DNA from: CAYTZH01 sp964442285
Lineage (GTDB): Bacteria > Myxococcota_A > UBA9160 > JAFDET01
Direction of reading: 5' to 3'
Assembly (NCBI GenBank): GCA_964442285.1
Contig: CAYTZH010000004.1
Span: 118,621 to 182,620 of the forward strand
Length of the DNA: 64,000 bases
Below are positions 43,001 through 50,610 of this stretch, in pieces. How positions within the stretch are numbered: the first letter of the stretch is position 1; every line of letters starts with the position of its first letter. A model generated the notes under the pieces. It had not been told where the DNA came from and did not search any database. It saw only the letters and a list, made by a program, of their open reading frames with translations. The position numbers were made by a program, and so were the translations under genes.

Positions 43001-43532
43001 GCGCGTGGCGGAGCGCGAGTCGACCGTCGCCCCGGGCTCGACCCGGCTGGCCCGCGCCTTCGCCCGCGGCCTCCACAAGCTGATGGCCTACAAGGACGAG
43101 TACGAGGTGGCGCGCCTGATGCTCGATCCGGAGGGTCTGGCCCCGGCCCGGGTCCTGGCCAAGCCCGGGAGCCGCATGGCCTGGCAGCTCCACCCGCCCT
43201 TCCTGCGCGCCCTGGGACTGCGCCGCAAGCTCGCGATCGGCGCCTGGGCCGCGCCGGTGTTCCGGCTGCTGGCCGCCGGCCGCCGCCTGCGCGGCACCCC
43301 CCTCGACCCCTTCGGACGCACCCGCATCCGGCGCCTCGAGCGCGCGCTCCCGGGCGAGTACGTGGCGGCCCTGGAGCGCGTCCTCTCCCAGCTGAAGCCC
43401 GAACTCCTCGACGACGCCGTGGCCATCGCGCGGCTGGCCGACGACGTTCGCGGCTACGAGGACCTGAAGCTCGCCCGCGCCCAGCAGTTCCGCGCGCGCA
43501 TGGCCGAGGAGCTCGCGCGCTTCGCGGGCTGA
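40083..43532 (+). CDS. Indolepyruvate/2-oxoacid:ferredoxin oxidoreductase, fused form
   Basis: 1149 residues from GTG 40083. Fused single-chain IOR: an N-terminal pyrimidine-binding-like domain ('FLTGIQALARLPIEQ', 'GYPGSPLGGYD'), then a TPP-binding part with 'CSGCPHNRSTEVPEGSLVAAGIGCHTMV' and 'MGNEGTQWIGMSEL'. A [4Fe-4S]-type cluster follows ('CEGCGDCGRKSNC' and further Cys), then the gamma domain 'ITGIGGTGVVTVSQVLGTAA' and 'QKAGPVVSDLRL', and a C-terminal DUF6537-like extension. It oxidatively decarboxylates aryl or branched 2-oxoacids to acyl-CoA in amino-acid catabolism. The single-chain form is common in aerobic proteobacteria. Cytosolic. Confidence 0.93.
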   Translation: MSRPQRHPSGISRDYQLSDRYTADRGTVFLTGIQALARLPIEQLRADRARGLQTAAFVSGYPGSPLGGYDGAVAAAARAVPDLPILCRPALNEEYAATAVMGSQLASVQPDARYDGALGIWYGKAPGVDRASDALRHAVYAGSDPRGGALALVGDDPNAKSSTLPSSSAGSLFDMHIPLLYPGDPEEALDLGRHAIAVSRCTGLWAGLKIVADVADGSATVELDPERVVPVLPRIDGRPYVHRPDGNLLTPHTLELEREIYEVRYALAREYASQNRLNRATVDPEDAWIGVVSSGITYREVREALRRLGLATDADVARAGVRLLKLQMPMPFNPRTVRRFARGLREILVVEEKAPGIESLVKDALYNQAEHPLVVGKTDERERPLVPGHGSLSADELVPVLRGRLAPRLADRLAPEPASGPDVAPISLQRTPFFCSGCPHNRSTEVPEGSLVAAGIGCHTMVMLMDPRRVGEISAVTCMGNEGTQWIGMSELVERRHAIQNLGDGTYFHSGQLAIQAAVAAGVSLTYKLLWNGSVAMTGGQHPQGARSLAATIRALQAQGVARVLVTSDDVARTREEGVPDGVEIWDRDRLLEAQQTLARQEGVSVLIHDQACAAGLRRARKRGRAPTPRRRVAINPRLCEGCGDCGRKSNCLSVQPVDTPFGRKTAIDQTTCNLDYSCLEGDCPSFMTIVLPEPDAPEEAPARAVPWPEPPLPEPLLAVDANDFSTRITGIGGTGVVTVSQVLGTAAGLDGYAVRGLDQIGLSQKAGPVVSDLRLRRGRPAETNRLGEGQADLILACDALVAASPAGLDVADAERTAVVGSTAATPTGAMITQPGLETPGQRELAERLAAVTRAERHHWADAAAITTRLFGDTQSANFFVVGMAVQAGLLPIRPEAIEHALALNGVAVETNRAAFRWGRLRVADPSAVPDAPEAASERAPVQTLEAEIDFLAADLAAYQSRAYARRFRQRVARVAERESTVAPGSTRLARAFARGLHKLMAYKDEYEVARLMLDPEGLAPARVLAKPGSRMAWQLHPPFLRALGLRRKLAIGAWAAPVFRLLAAGRRLRGTPLDPFGRTRIRRLERALPGEYVAALERVLSQLKPELLDDAVAIARLADDVRGYEDLKLARAQQFRARMAEELARFAG

Positions 43533-43556
43533 GTCCGCTCGGGCCCGCCGCGCCGC

Positions 43557-44483
43557 TCAGCCCCGCGCCGAGAGCGACTCCAGCTGCTCCCACAGAGCCT
43601 CCGCCTTCGCCGCGTCGGCGGCCGGGTCGTCGGGCCGCAGCTCCACCCGGCCGAGGGTGTTGTGGTAGTAGGTGCCCGAGGCGAGCCCCGGCTGGGTGGC
43701 GCAGAAGAGCGAGGTCTGGGCGCCTCCCTCCAGGGAGAGCAGCAGCGCCCGCTTCACCGCAGCGATCGCGCGATGGCTGCCGCCGAGCTCCGAGGCGACG
43801 ACGCCCGGATGCGCCGCGTGGACCCGCAGCCCCGGCTCGCGTCGCGCCAGCGCGCGCACCCACCAGAGGTTGCCGAGCTTGCTGCGGCAGTAGGCGAGCT
43901 GACCGCCGTAGGCGCCGCGGTAGCGGTAGTCCGGCGTGCAGTCGCGGGCCATGATGTAGATGTCGCCGGTCACCACCACGATCCGCGCGTCGTCCGCCAG
44001 CAGGCGACGTGCCTGCAGCCCGCGCACCAGCGCGTGGTGGCCGAGCACGTTGGTGGCGAAGGCGATCTCGTGGCCCTGGGCCGACTCGGCGTAGCGCGTG
44101 GGCCAGAGGCCCGCGTTGGCGACGACCACGTCGAGGCGCGCGCTCCCGAGCGCCTCGGCCAGATCGTCCAGGCAGCGCTCCACCGAGGCCAGGTCGGCGA
44201 GATCGAGGGCCGCGAAGCCCGCCGGGACGTGCTCGCCGTGGGCGCTTCGCGAGGCGCTGATCACCCGGGCACCACGGGCCGTCAGGCCGCGGGTGGTCTC
44301 GAGGCCGATGCCCCGTCCCCCACCCGTGACCAGGGCACGCTGGCCGTCCAGGCGCGGCGTGGCGGGACACACCAGGCTGCGGCTGCGCTGGCGCCACATG
44401 CAGTGGCGCATGCGGGCGGGCACCGAGAGGGGCGGCTCGAGGGTGACGCGCCCGGCGTCGGCGGTCGGGGAGGCGGCGGTCAT
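43557..44483 (-). CDS. SDR-family oxidoreductase (retinol dehydrogenase/POR-like)
   Basis: 308 residues from ATG 44483, chosen because AGAAGGAG sits five to six bases upstream. An N-terminal extension of about 45 residues precedes the fold. 'RALVTGGGRGIGLETTRGL' is the cofactor loop, followed by an Arg-Ser that favours NADP ('ISASRSA'), 'VVVANAGLWPTRYAES', and the catalytic 'AYCRSKLGNLWW' (YxxxK). 'FATNVLGHHALVRGL' and 'VHAAHPGVVASELG' fit the retinol dehydrogenase / WW-domain-oxidoreductase branch. Substrate unknown. It is upstream of nothing on its strand and shares its direction with the TetR gene 32 bases before its start. Confidence 0.88.
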   Translation of the reverse strand: MTAASPTADAGRVTLEPPLSVPARMRHCMWRQRSRSLVCPATPRLDGQRALVTGGGRGIGLETTRGLTARGARVISASRSAHGEHVPAGFAALDLADLASVERCLDDLAEALGSARLDVVVANAGLWPTRYAESAQGHEIAFATNVLGHHALVRGLQARRLLADDARIVVVTGDIYIMARDCTPDYRYRGAYGGQLAYCRSKLGNLWWVRALARREPGLRVHAAHPGVVASELGGSHRAIAAVKRALLLSLEGGAQTSLFCATQPGLASGTYYHNTLGRVELRPDDPAADAAKAEALWEQLESLSARG

Positions 44484-44514
44484 GGACACTCCTTCTGGGG
44501 TTCAGCCTTCGGGC

Positions 44515-45111
44515 TCAGGCACGGGGCGACAGGGCACCGGCGAGGCAGTGGACGAGCTCGCGCACGCACTCCTCCTCGTCCTCGCGACGGCCGAGCACGT
44601 AGAGGTGGCGCGCCGCGGCGTCGACCATGGCGAAGATCAGCTCCGCCAGGATCGCCGGATTCATGGGACGCAGGAAGCCGCGGGCGCTCCAGTGGGCCAG
44701 GCGATTGGCCAGCTCGCGGACCACGCCCTCCTGCTTGCGGGCGAAGCCGTGGGCGAGGTCGGCCGCGTCGCCGTCCATGACGAACACCCGGTAGAGCGGC
44801 TCGTTCTCGCCCGCATACGCGAACAGGCGTCGGATCAGGGCCTCGACGTCGGGGGGACCGGCCAGGTCGTCCTCGCGAAACACGGCGCGGCTGAGCGCCT
44901 CCGCGGCGCGCTCGCCCACGGCGGCGAGCAGCTCGCGTTTGGTCGGGAAGTGGTGGAAGACCGTGCCCTCGGACACCCGGGCGCGGCTGGCGATCTCCGC
45001 CGTGGTGGTGGCGCCGTAGCCCTGGGCGCAGAAGAGCGCCGTGGCCGCCTGCATGATGCGGGCGCGACTGGCCTCGGGATCGCGGCGGCGGGTCGGGGCG
45101 CGGGCGGGCAT
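44515..45111 (-). CDS. TetR-family transcriptional regulator
   Basis: 198 residues from ATG 45111, with AAAGGAG upstream. The N-terminal helix-turn-helix reads 'SRARIMQAATALFCAQGYGATTTAEIASRARVSEGTVFHHFPTKRELLAAV', a textbook TetR DNA-binding domain. The C-terminal ligand domain is helical, with 'LAELIFAMVDAAARHLYVLGR'. It lies directly upstream of the SDR and is probably in the same transcript. It most likely represses itself and the SDR from the AT-rich intergenic region at 45112-45190. Confidence 0.93.
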   Translation of the reverse strand: MPARAPTRRRDPEASRARIMQAATALFCAQGYGATTTAEIASRARVSEGTVFHHFPTKRELLAAVGERAAEALSRAVFREDDLAGPPDVEALIRRLFAYAGENEPLYRVFVMDGDAADLAHGFARKQEGVVRELANRLAHWSARGFLRPMNPAILAELIFAMVDAAARHLYVLGRREDEEECVRELVHCLAGALSPRA

Positions 45112-45140
45112 CGGACCACTCCTTTCTCACACTGTCACTA

Positions 45141-45168
45141 ACTCTAACCAAGTAGCACTCGATTACAA
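45141..45168 (-). promoter_or_regulatory. Candidate promoter/operator of the TetR gene
   Basis: Reading the minus strand: TTGTAA, a 16-base spacer, then TAGAGT, 30 bases before the start codon, in an unusually AT-rich patch. An imperfect inverted repeat TGCTACT / AGTGACA overlaps the -10 region and could be the TetR operator. Pattern-based only. Confidence 0.4.
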
Positions 45169-45189
45169 GCCAGCGTTGCTCACCCGGCC

Positions 45190-45218
45190 GTTCGGCAATG
45201 GTTCGCACGCCGTCAGGT
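45190..45218 (+). promoter_or_regulatory. Upstream box shared by both protease genes (copy 1)
   Basis: GTTCG at 45190 and again at 45201 (11-bp period), then GCCGTCAGGT at 45209-45218. The same three elements with identical spacing precede the second protease gene. About 105 bases before the ATG. Probably an activator site or part of the promoter. Confidence 0.5.
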
Positions 45219-45294
45219 TCCTGTGTCGCCCGCTCCGTAGCCTCGTCTTCACACGACGGGGCGCGCGACGCCCCCCACGGGAGGAGGAAACCCG

Positions 45295-47805
45295 ATGTTC
45301 GCGAGGACTCTTCGACACTGGAGCGGCGCCCTGCTGACCGCGGGCGCCCTGGCCCTGGTTCCCCAGACCGCCTGCACCCCGAAGGCCGAGAAGATCGGCG
45401 ACGTGACGGGCGACAAGGTCGTCGACGACGCGGACGTCGACGCCCTGTCGATTATCCTGACCGCCAACAGCACCGACCCGAGCCCGCCGGACGGCCCCGG
45501 GATCGCCGACGTGGCCCTGCCCTGCGGCGGCCCCCTGGACGAGGCCGACCTGCGCGCCCTGCGCGCGGCCCTGGCCGTGAGGGACGCCCTGGCCGCCGGC
45601 CATCCCGACACGGGCGTGGTGATCGGGTCGGCCTGCCACGGCGCCCCGATCGGCGACACGGTGCCGCAGGCCCCGAGCGCCCCGGCGCCGCTGCCCTCGG
45701 CCAACCTCGACGAGCTCTTCGACATGGTCGCCGCCGTGGTGCCCGAGTTCGGCGGCGTCTACGTGGAGGACGGCAAGCTCAAGGTGGTCCTCACCGACAC
45801 GGCCGCCTTCGACCCCGCCCTCGCCGCCCTGGATGACGTCTTCGGCGAGCACCGTCCCGCCGAGTTCCTGCCCGAGCCCGTCGAAGGCCGCTTCGGCTTC
45901 GGCGAGCTGATGGGCTGGCGGGCCCTGAGCGAGGAGATGCTCTACCTGCCCGTCGTCACCAGCGTGGGCGTGGACGAGCGCCAGAACGCCATCAAGGTGG
46001 GCGTGGCCAACCTGGCCGACCGCGACCAGGTCCTCAACCTCGCGGCCGTCCTCGGCGTGCCGGCCGAGGCGCTGGTCGTGGAGGAGGTGCCCCTGGCCGA
46101 GCCCTTCGCCCTGAAGGACGAGCTGCAGCAGACCGAGCGGCCCCTGCGCGGCGGCCTGCAGATCCAGAGCAGCGGGACCTGCAGCCTGGGCCTGGTCGTC
46201 AAGCGGGGCGGCGTGCTCGGCTTCCTCACCAACGCCCACTGCACCAGCAATCTCACCCAGGTGGACGGCGACCTCTTCTTCCAGTCGATGGTCGCGGCGA
46301 ACACCTGGGTCGGCACCGAGACGGTCGAGGGGCGCTTCTTCGGCATCGGCTGTCCGGGCTTCCTCTGCACCGAGGCCGACGTGGCCTTCGTGCAGATCAG
46401 CCCCAACGTGACCGGGCGCCGGGGCATGATCCGGGGCTCCGGCGGGGTCAATCCGATCGTGCAGCTCGAGGCCCCGATCTCGTTCCAGGGGATGCAGCTG
46501 GCGAAGACCGGCCGCACGACCGGCTTCTCCCAGGGCGAGGTGACGGACACCTGCGAGACGGTGAAGCTCAACAACAACAACATCTACATCTGTCAGAACA
46601 AGGTCGACGCCCAGAGCGATGGCGGCGACAGCGGCTCTCCGGTGTACCGCTTCACGGGCAGCGTGTCCGGCGTCGAGCTCCACGGGCTGCTCTGGGGCGG
46701 CCCCGTCGGCGGCGGCGGGCACTTCTGGTACGTGCCCCTGGGCATGATCGAGAGCAGTCGCGGCGTGGGCGCCGTGGACACCCTCAACATCAACGAGCCG
46801 CCCCAGGTGACCATCACCAACCCGATCAACGGCACGAGCCTCGGGGCGGGGAACTCCTTCAACCTCACGCTCTCCGCCAGCTTCTGGGACTTCGAAGACG
46901 GGGGCACCTGCAGCGGCTGCACGGTCACCTGGATCGGGCCCACCGACGGCGGAATCCTCGGTACCAGCACGCCGACCAACGGACAGGCCACCCTGGCGGT
47001 GAGCCTGTTCGGACCCGGCGGCCGCTGGATCATCGCCGAGGCCACGGACGCCTTCGGCAACAAGACCACCGACCAGGTCTACGTGGGCACCGACAACGCC
47101 CCGCCGACGGTGACGATGCTCAACCCGGCGAACCCGGTGATCGTCCAGACGGGAGACCTCTTCACGCTGACGGGGACCTCCTTCGACCCGGAGCTCTTCG
47201 GGCCGCTGCCGTGCTCGTCCCTGGAGTGGATCTCCGCCGGAACCACGGCGGCGCCGGGCTGCCTGTCGCCGGCGGTGTTCCCGAACCCGGGCGTCTTCCT
47301 GGTGACGCTGAAGGGCACCGACGCGGACGGCGCCTACGACGAGGTCACCCGCCAGGTGACCGTGGTGCTCGGTCCGAGCTCGGGTCCGCCCACGGTCTGG
47401 CCCATGACGCCCCCGACGCCCGCGCCGGGCCTGGTCGGCTACGACCAGCTCTTCACCCTGGTGGCCTACGGGAACGATCCCGACGACAAGCACCCGCTCA
47501 CCTACCAGTGGATCCTGAAGGCTGCGGACGGGCTGGTGCTCAACAGCGTGCCGGCGAGCCAGATCCTGGGCAGCTCCGGCGGCGTCACCTCGGTGAGCCT
47601 CGGCGTGGCGCAGGGCCTGGACGAGACCGACAGCAACCCGCTGTACTTCGTGCCGTCGGACTACCTGGCCGGGAACTTCTGCGGCTCCGACGTCTTCTCG
47701 CTGGAGATCGAGGCCCAGGACGCCGATGGCCAGCCGGCCAGCGTCGCCCCCAACGACCCGAGCTACCCGCTCGCGTACACCTACGTCCCCGACAAGCCCT
47801 GCTAG
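45295..47805 (+). CDS. Secreted trypsin-fold serine protease with dockerin-like N-terminus and Ig-like repeats (copy 1)
   Basis: 836 residues from ATG 45295, with GGAGGAGG upstream. A signal peptide to about residue 26 ends 'VPQTAC' (weak lipobox). Residues 35-51 'GDVTGDKVVDDADVDAL' and 71-90 'ADVALPCGGPLDEADLRALR' form a dockerin type I-like calcium-binding pair. A region of about 150 residues resembles a protease prodomain. The catalytic domain has His315 (TNAHC), Asp362 (EADVAF) and Ser446 (GGDSGSP). C-terminal Ig/PKD-like repeats follow ('NEPPQVTITNPINGTSL', 'NAPPTVTMLNP', 'NDPDDKHPLTYQW'). Exported, calcium-stabilised protease. The paralogue next to it is colinear throughout. Confidence 0.88.
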   Translation: MFARTLRHWSGALLTAGALALVPQTACTPKAEKIGDVTGDKVVDDADVDALSIILTANSTDPSPPDGPGIADVALPCGGPLDEADLRALRAALAVRDALAAGHPDTGVVIGSACHGAPIGDTVPQAPSAPAPLPSANLDELFDMVAAVVPEFGGVYVEDGKLKVVLTDTAAFDPALAALDDVFGEHRPAEFLPEPVEGRFGFGELMGWRALSEEMLYLPVVTSVGVDERQNAIKVGVANLADRDQVLNLAAVLGVPAEALVVEEVPLAEPFALKDELQQTERPLRGGLQIQSSGTCSLGLVVKRGGVLGFLTNAHCTSNLTQVDGDLFFQSMVAANTWVGTETVEGRFFGIGCPGFLCTEADVAFVQISPNVTGRRGMIRGSGGVNPIVQLEAPISFQGMQLAKTGRTTGFSQGEVTDTCETVKLNNNNIYICQNKVDAQSDGGDSGSPVYRFTGSVSGVELHGLLWGGPVGGGGHFWYVPLGMIESSRGVGAVDTLNINEPPQVTITNPINGTSLGAGNSFNLTLSASFWDFEDGGTCSGCTVTWIGPTDGGILGTSTPTNGQATLAVSLFGPGGRWIIAEATDAFGNKTTDQVYVGTDNAPPTVTMLNPANPVIVQTGDLFTLTGTSFDPELFGPLPCSSLEWISAGTTAAPGCLSPAVFPNPGVFLVTLKGTDADGAYDEVTRQVTVVLGPSSGPPTVWPMTPPTPAPGLVGYDQLFTLVAYGNDPDDKHPLTYQWILKAADGLVLNSVPASQILGSSGGVTSVSLGVAQGLDETDSNPLYFVPSDYLAGNFCGSDVFSLEIEAQDADGQPASVAPNDPSYPLAYTYVPDKPC

Positions 47806-47836
47806 CGGACAGGGTCGGGGACCGATCGGCCCCCGG

Positions 47837-47867
47837 GGCGGGGTCGGGCTTTCTGCCCGGCCCCGCC
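47837..47867 (+). terminator. Strong hairpin after protease copy 1
   Basis: 13-bp stem GGCGGGGTCGGGC / GCCCGGCCCCGCC (one G-U pair) with loop TTTCT. An almost identical stem ends protease copy 2, showing it was duplicated with the gene. Confidence 0.7.
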
Positions 47868-47894
47868 CGCGCGCTCTCGCCCTCCCGACCAACC

Positions 47895-47923
47895 GTTCGA
47901 GAACCGTTCGGCAGCCGTCAGGT
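47895..47923 (+). promoter_or_regulatory. Upstream box shared by both protease genes (copy 2)
   Basis: GTTCG at 47895 and 47906 (11-bp period) and GCCGTCAGGT at 47914-47923, with the same internal spacing as the box before copy 1, 109 bases before the ATG. Conserved while surrounding bases differ. Confidence 0.5.
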
Positions 47924-48003
47924 GGGGATTCCGCCCCGGCCGCAGACTCCTCCCAACGCCAACGCACCGGGCGCCGAGCGCGCCCCCTGGAGGAAAAACC
48001 CAA

Positions 48004-50472
48004 ATGTTCGCGAGGACTTTTCGACTCTGGACCGGCGCCCTGCTGACCGCGGGCGCCCTCGCCCTGCTGCCGCTGACGGGCTGCCGCCCCCAGGGGCCGA
48101 AGATCGGCGACGTCAATGGCGACAAGGTCTTCGACCAGCTCGACCTCGACGCCCTGCTCGTCATCCTGACCGCCAACACCACCGACCCGAGCCCGCCGGA
48201 CGGCCCGGAGACCGCCGACGTAGCCCTGCCCTGCGGCGGCCCGGCCGACGAGGCCGACATGCGCGCCCTGCGCACCGCCCTGGCCATGATGGACGCCGTC
48301 GCTTCGGGCCTTCCCGACACGGGCGTGGAGATCGCGTCCGTCTGCCACGGCGGGCCCATCGGCAAGGCCGCGCCGCCGACGCCGACCGAGCCGCCGCCGC
48401 CGCCGTCGGCGAGCCTCGACGAGATGTTCGCGCTGGTCGCCGCGCAGGCGCCGTCGTTCGGCGGCGTCTACGTCGAGGACGGCGCGCTGAAGGTGGTGCT
48501 CACGGACCTCGGCCACCTCGGTGAGGCGGAGGCCGCCCTGGCCGACGTCTTCGGCGATCACCTGCCCGACCTGCCCCTGGAGGCCGTGCAGGGCCGCTAC
48601 GGCTTCAACGACCTCATGACCTGGCGCACCGACGGCCAGGAGCTGCTCTTCCTGCCCGCGGTGACGAGCCTGGGCGTGAACGAGCGCAAGAACACGATCA
48701 AGGTGGGCCTGAAGAACCTGGCCGATCGCACCGCGGCGACGGACGTGGCGATGGCGGTCGGCATCCCGGTGGACGTGCTGGAGTTCGTCGAGACGCCCCT
48801 GGCGCAGACCTTCGCCCTGGTGGACGAGCTGCGGCAGACCACGCGGCCCCTGCGCGGCGGGCTCGAGATCAACGGCAACTGCACCCTCGGCGTGGTGGGC
48901 CGGCTCGGGGGACAGCTCGGCTTCTTCACCAACTCGCACTGCACCAGCAACGTGGGCGTGGTGAACGGCGACATCTTCTTCCAGGCCACCGTCATGCCGG
49001 GCAACGCCGTGGGCACCGAGATCGCTGACTCGCCCTTCTTCGCCCAGGGCTGCCCGGGCAACCTGTGCACCCGCTCCGACGCGGCCTTCGTGCAGATGAG
49101 CCCGGGGGTGACCGGCATCCGGGGCTCGGTCAAGGCGGAGACCACGAACTCGGTGGTGGGCACCGAGGCGCTGTTCGCGTTCCAGGGCCAGTGGCTGAAC
49201 AAGGTCGGTCGCACCACGGGCCACTCCGCGGGCGAGGTGACCGACACCTGCGACGATTACCAGCTCGACAACGGCAACTACTACATCTGCCAGAACCGGG
49301 TGGACGGCGACAGCGCCGGCGGCGACAGCGGCTCCCCGGTGATCCGCTACGCCTCGACGGTCTACAGCGTCGAGTTCCACGGCCTGCTGTGGGGCGGCCC
49401 GAAGGGCGGAGGCGACTACTTCCTCTACACGCCCACGGGCATGATCGAGAGCTTCGGGCTCGGCGGGATCGATCCCACCAGCGGCAACGAGCCGCCCCAG
49501 GTGACGATCACCAATCCCGTCCACGGCACGAGCCTCGGCGCGGGCAACACCTTCAGCCTCACCCTGGAGGCCGACTTCTGGGACTTCGAGAACGGCGACG
49601 GCAGCAGCTGCCCGAGCTGCTCGGTGACCTGGATCGGCCCGACCGACGGCGGCATCCTCGGCACGAGCTCGGTCTCCGGGGGCAAGGCGAGCCTGCCGGT
49701 GACCCTCTTCGGGGCCGGCGGCCGCTTCATCGTGGCCCAGGCCGAGGACGGCTGGGGCGCCACCTCGACCCACTCGGTGTACGTGGTGACCAGCAACTCG
49801 CCTCCCTCGGTCTCGATCCTGAAGCCGGTCCACAACGAGACCATCGAGGCGGGCAGCCTCTACGTCCTCGAGGGAACGTCGTTCGACCCGGAGTACTTCT
49901 CCCCGCTGCCGTGCACGTCGATGGGCTGGAGCTCGAACGGCACCGTGGCCGGGGGCGGCTGCACCTCGCCGGTGATCTTCTGGAACCCCGGCAGCTTCTA
50001 CGTGCAGCTCACGGGCGTCGATCCCGGCAACCTGAGCACCACCGACACCCACTGGGTGACGGTCGTACCCGGGCCGAACACGGGTCCGCCGGCGGTGTCG
50101 ATCGTCCAGCCGATCTCGTCGGGCGTGGTGCTGAACCAGAGCCAGTTCCTGCTGGCCTGGGGCAACGACCCCGACGACAAGACCCCCATCACCTACCAGT
50201 GGGTGCTGAGGGCGGCGCCGGGACTGCTGCGCAACGACATCCCGCCCCAGGACATCCTGGGCACCGCCAACGGCATCACCGAGGTGGACCTGGGCAGCGC
50301 GATCGGCCCGGACGAGAACACGTCGGCCGGCGTGAGCTGGCTCCCGTCGGACCACCTCTGGCAGGGGCTCTGCGGCGGCGGGAGCTTCGAGCTGGAGCTG
50401 CGCGCCCAGGATGGGGACGGACAGCAGGCGACCGATACGCGGAGCTACGAGTACACGGTGGGACCCTGCTAG
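48004..50472 (+). CDS. Secreted trypsin-fold serine protease with dockerin-like N-terminus and Ig-like repeats (copy 2)
   Basis: 822 residues from ATG 48004, with GGAGGA upstream. A clear lipoprotein signal 'LLPLTGC' (Cys27). Dockerin-like repeat 'GDVNGDKVFDQLDLDAL' (35-51) and a second, degenerate one at 71-90. Catalytic triad His312 (TNSHC), Asp359 (RSDAAF) and Ser442 (GGDSGSP) in the same order as copy 1. The C-terminal repeats 'NEPPQVTITNPVHGTSL', 'NSPPSVSILKP' and 'NDPDDKTPITYQW' match repeat for repeat. The divergence is large enough to be an old duplication. It may be outer-membrane anchored, unlike copy 1, whose lipobox is poor. Confidence 0.88.
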   Translation: MFARTFRLWTGALLTAGALALLPLTGCRPQGPKIGDVNGDKVFDQLDLDALLVILTANTTDPSPPDGPETADVALPCGGPADEADMRALRTALAMMDAVASGLPDTGVEIASVCHGGPIGKAAPPTPTEPPPPPSASLDEMFALVAAQAPSFGGVYVEDGALKVVLTDLGHLGEAEAALADVFGDHLPDLPLEAVQGRYGFNDLMTWRTDGQELLFLPAVTSLGVNERKNTIKVGLKNLADRTAATDVAMAVGIPVDVLEFVETPLAQTFALVDELRQTTRPLRGGLEINGNCTLGVVGRLGGQLGFFTNSHCTSNVGVVNGDIFFQATVMPGNAVGTEIADSPFFAQGCPGNLCTRSDAAFVQMSPGVTGIRGSVKAETTNSVVGTEALFAFQGQWLNKVGRTTGHSAGEVTDTCDDYQLDNGNYYICQNRVDGDSAGGDSGSPVIRYASTVYSVEFHGLLWGGPKGGGDYFLYTPTGMIESFGLGGIDPTSGNEPPQVTITNPVHGTSLGAGNTFSLTLEADFWDFENGDGSSCPSCSVTWIGPTDGGILGTSSVSGGKASLPVTLFGAGGRFIVAQAEDGWGATSTHSVYVVTSNSPPSVSILKPVHNETIEAGSLYVLEGTSFDPEYFSPLPCTSMGWSSNGTVAGGGCTSPVIFWNPGSFYVQLTGVDPGNLSTTDTHWVTVVPGPNTGPPAVSIVQPISSGVVLNQSQFLLAWGNDPDDKTPITYQWVLRAAPGLLRNDIPPQDILGTANGITEVDLGSAIGPDENTSAGVSWLPSDHLWQGLCGGGSFELELRAQDGDGQQATDTRSYEYTVGPC

Positions 50473-50505
50473 GGATCCTCGCGGACGGCCGATCGGGTCG
50501 CTCCA

Positions 50506-50538
50506 GGGCGGGGTCGGGCAGGGTGCCCGGCCCCGCCC
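50506..50538 (+). terminator. Strong hairpin after protease copy 2
   Basis: 14-bp stem GGGCGGGGTCGGGC / GCCCGGCCCCGCCC (one G-U) with loop AGGGT. Nearly the same stem as after copy 1; only the loop has changed. Confidence 0.7.
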
Positions 50539-50610
50539 GCTCGTGGGGCGACGTGGCCAGAGACCCCCGGCCCATGGCATCATGAGGCCGGCGGCAGACA
50601 GGAGTCGGGC

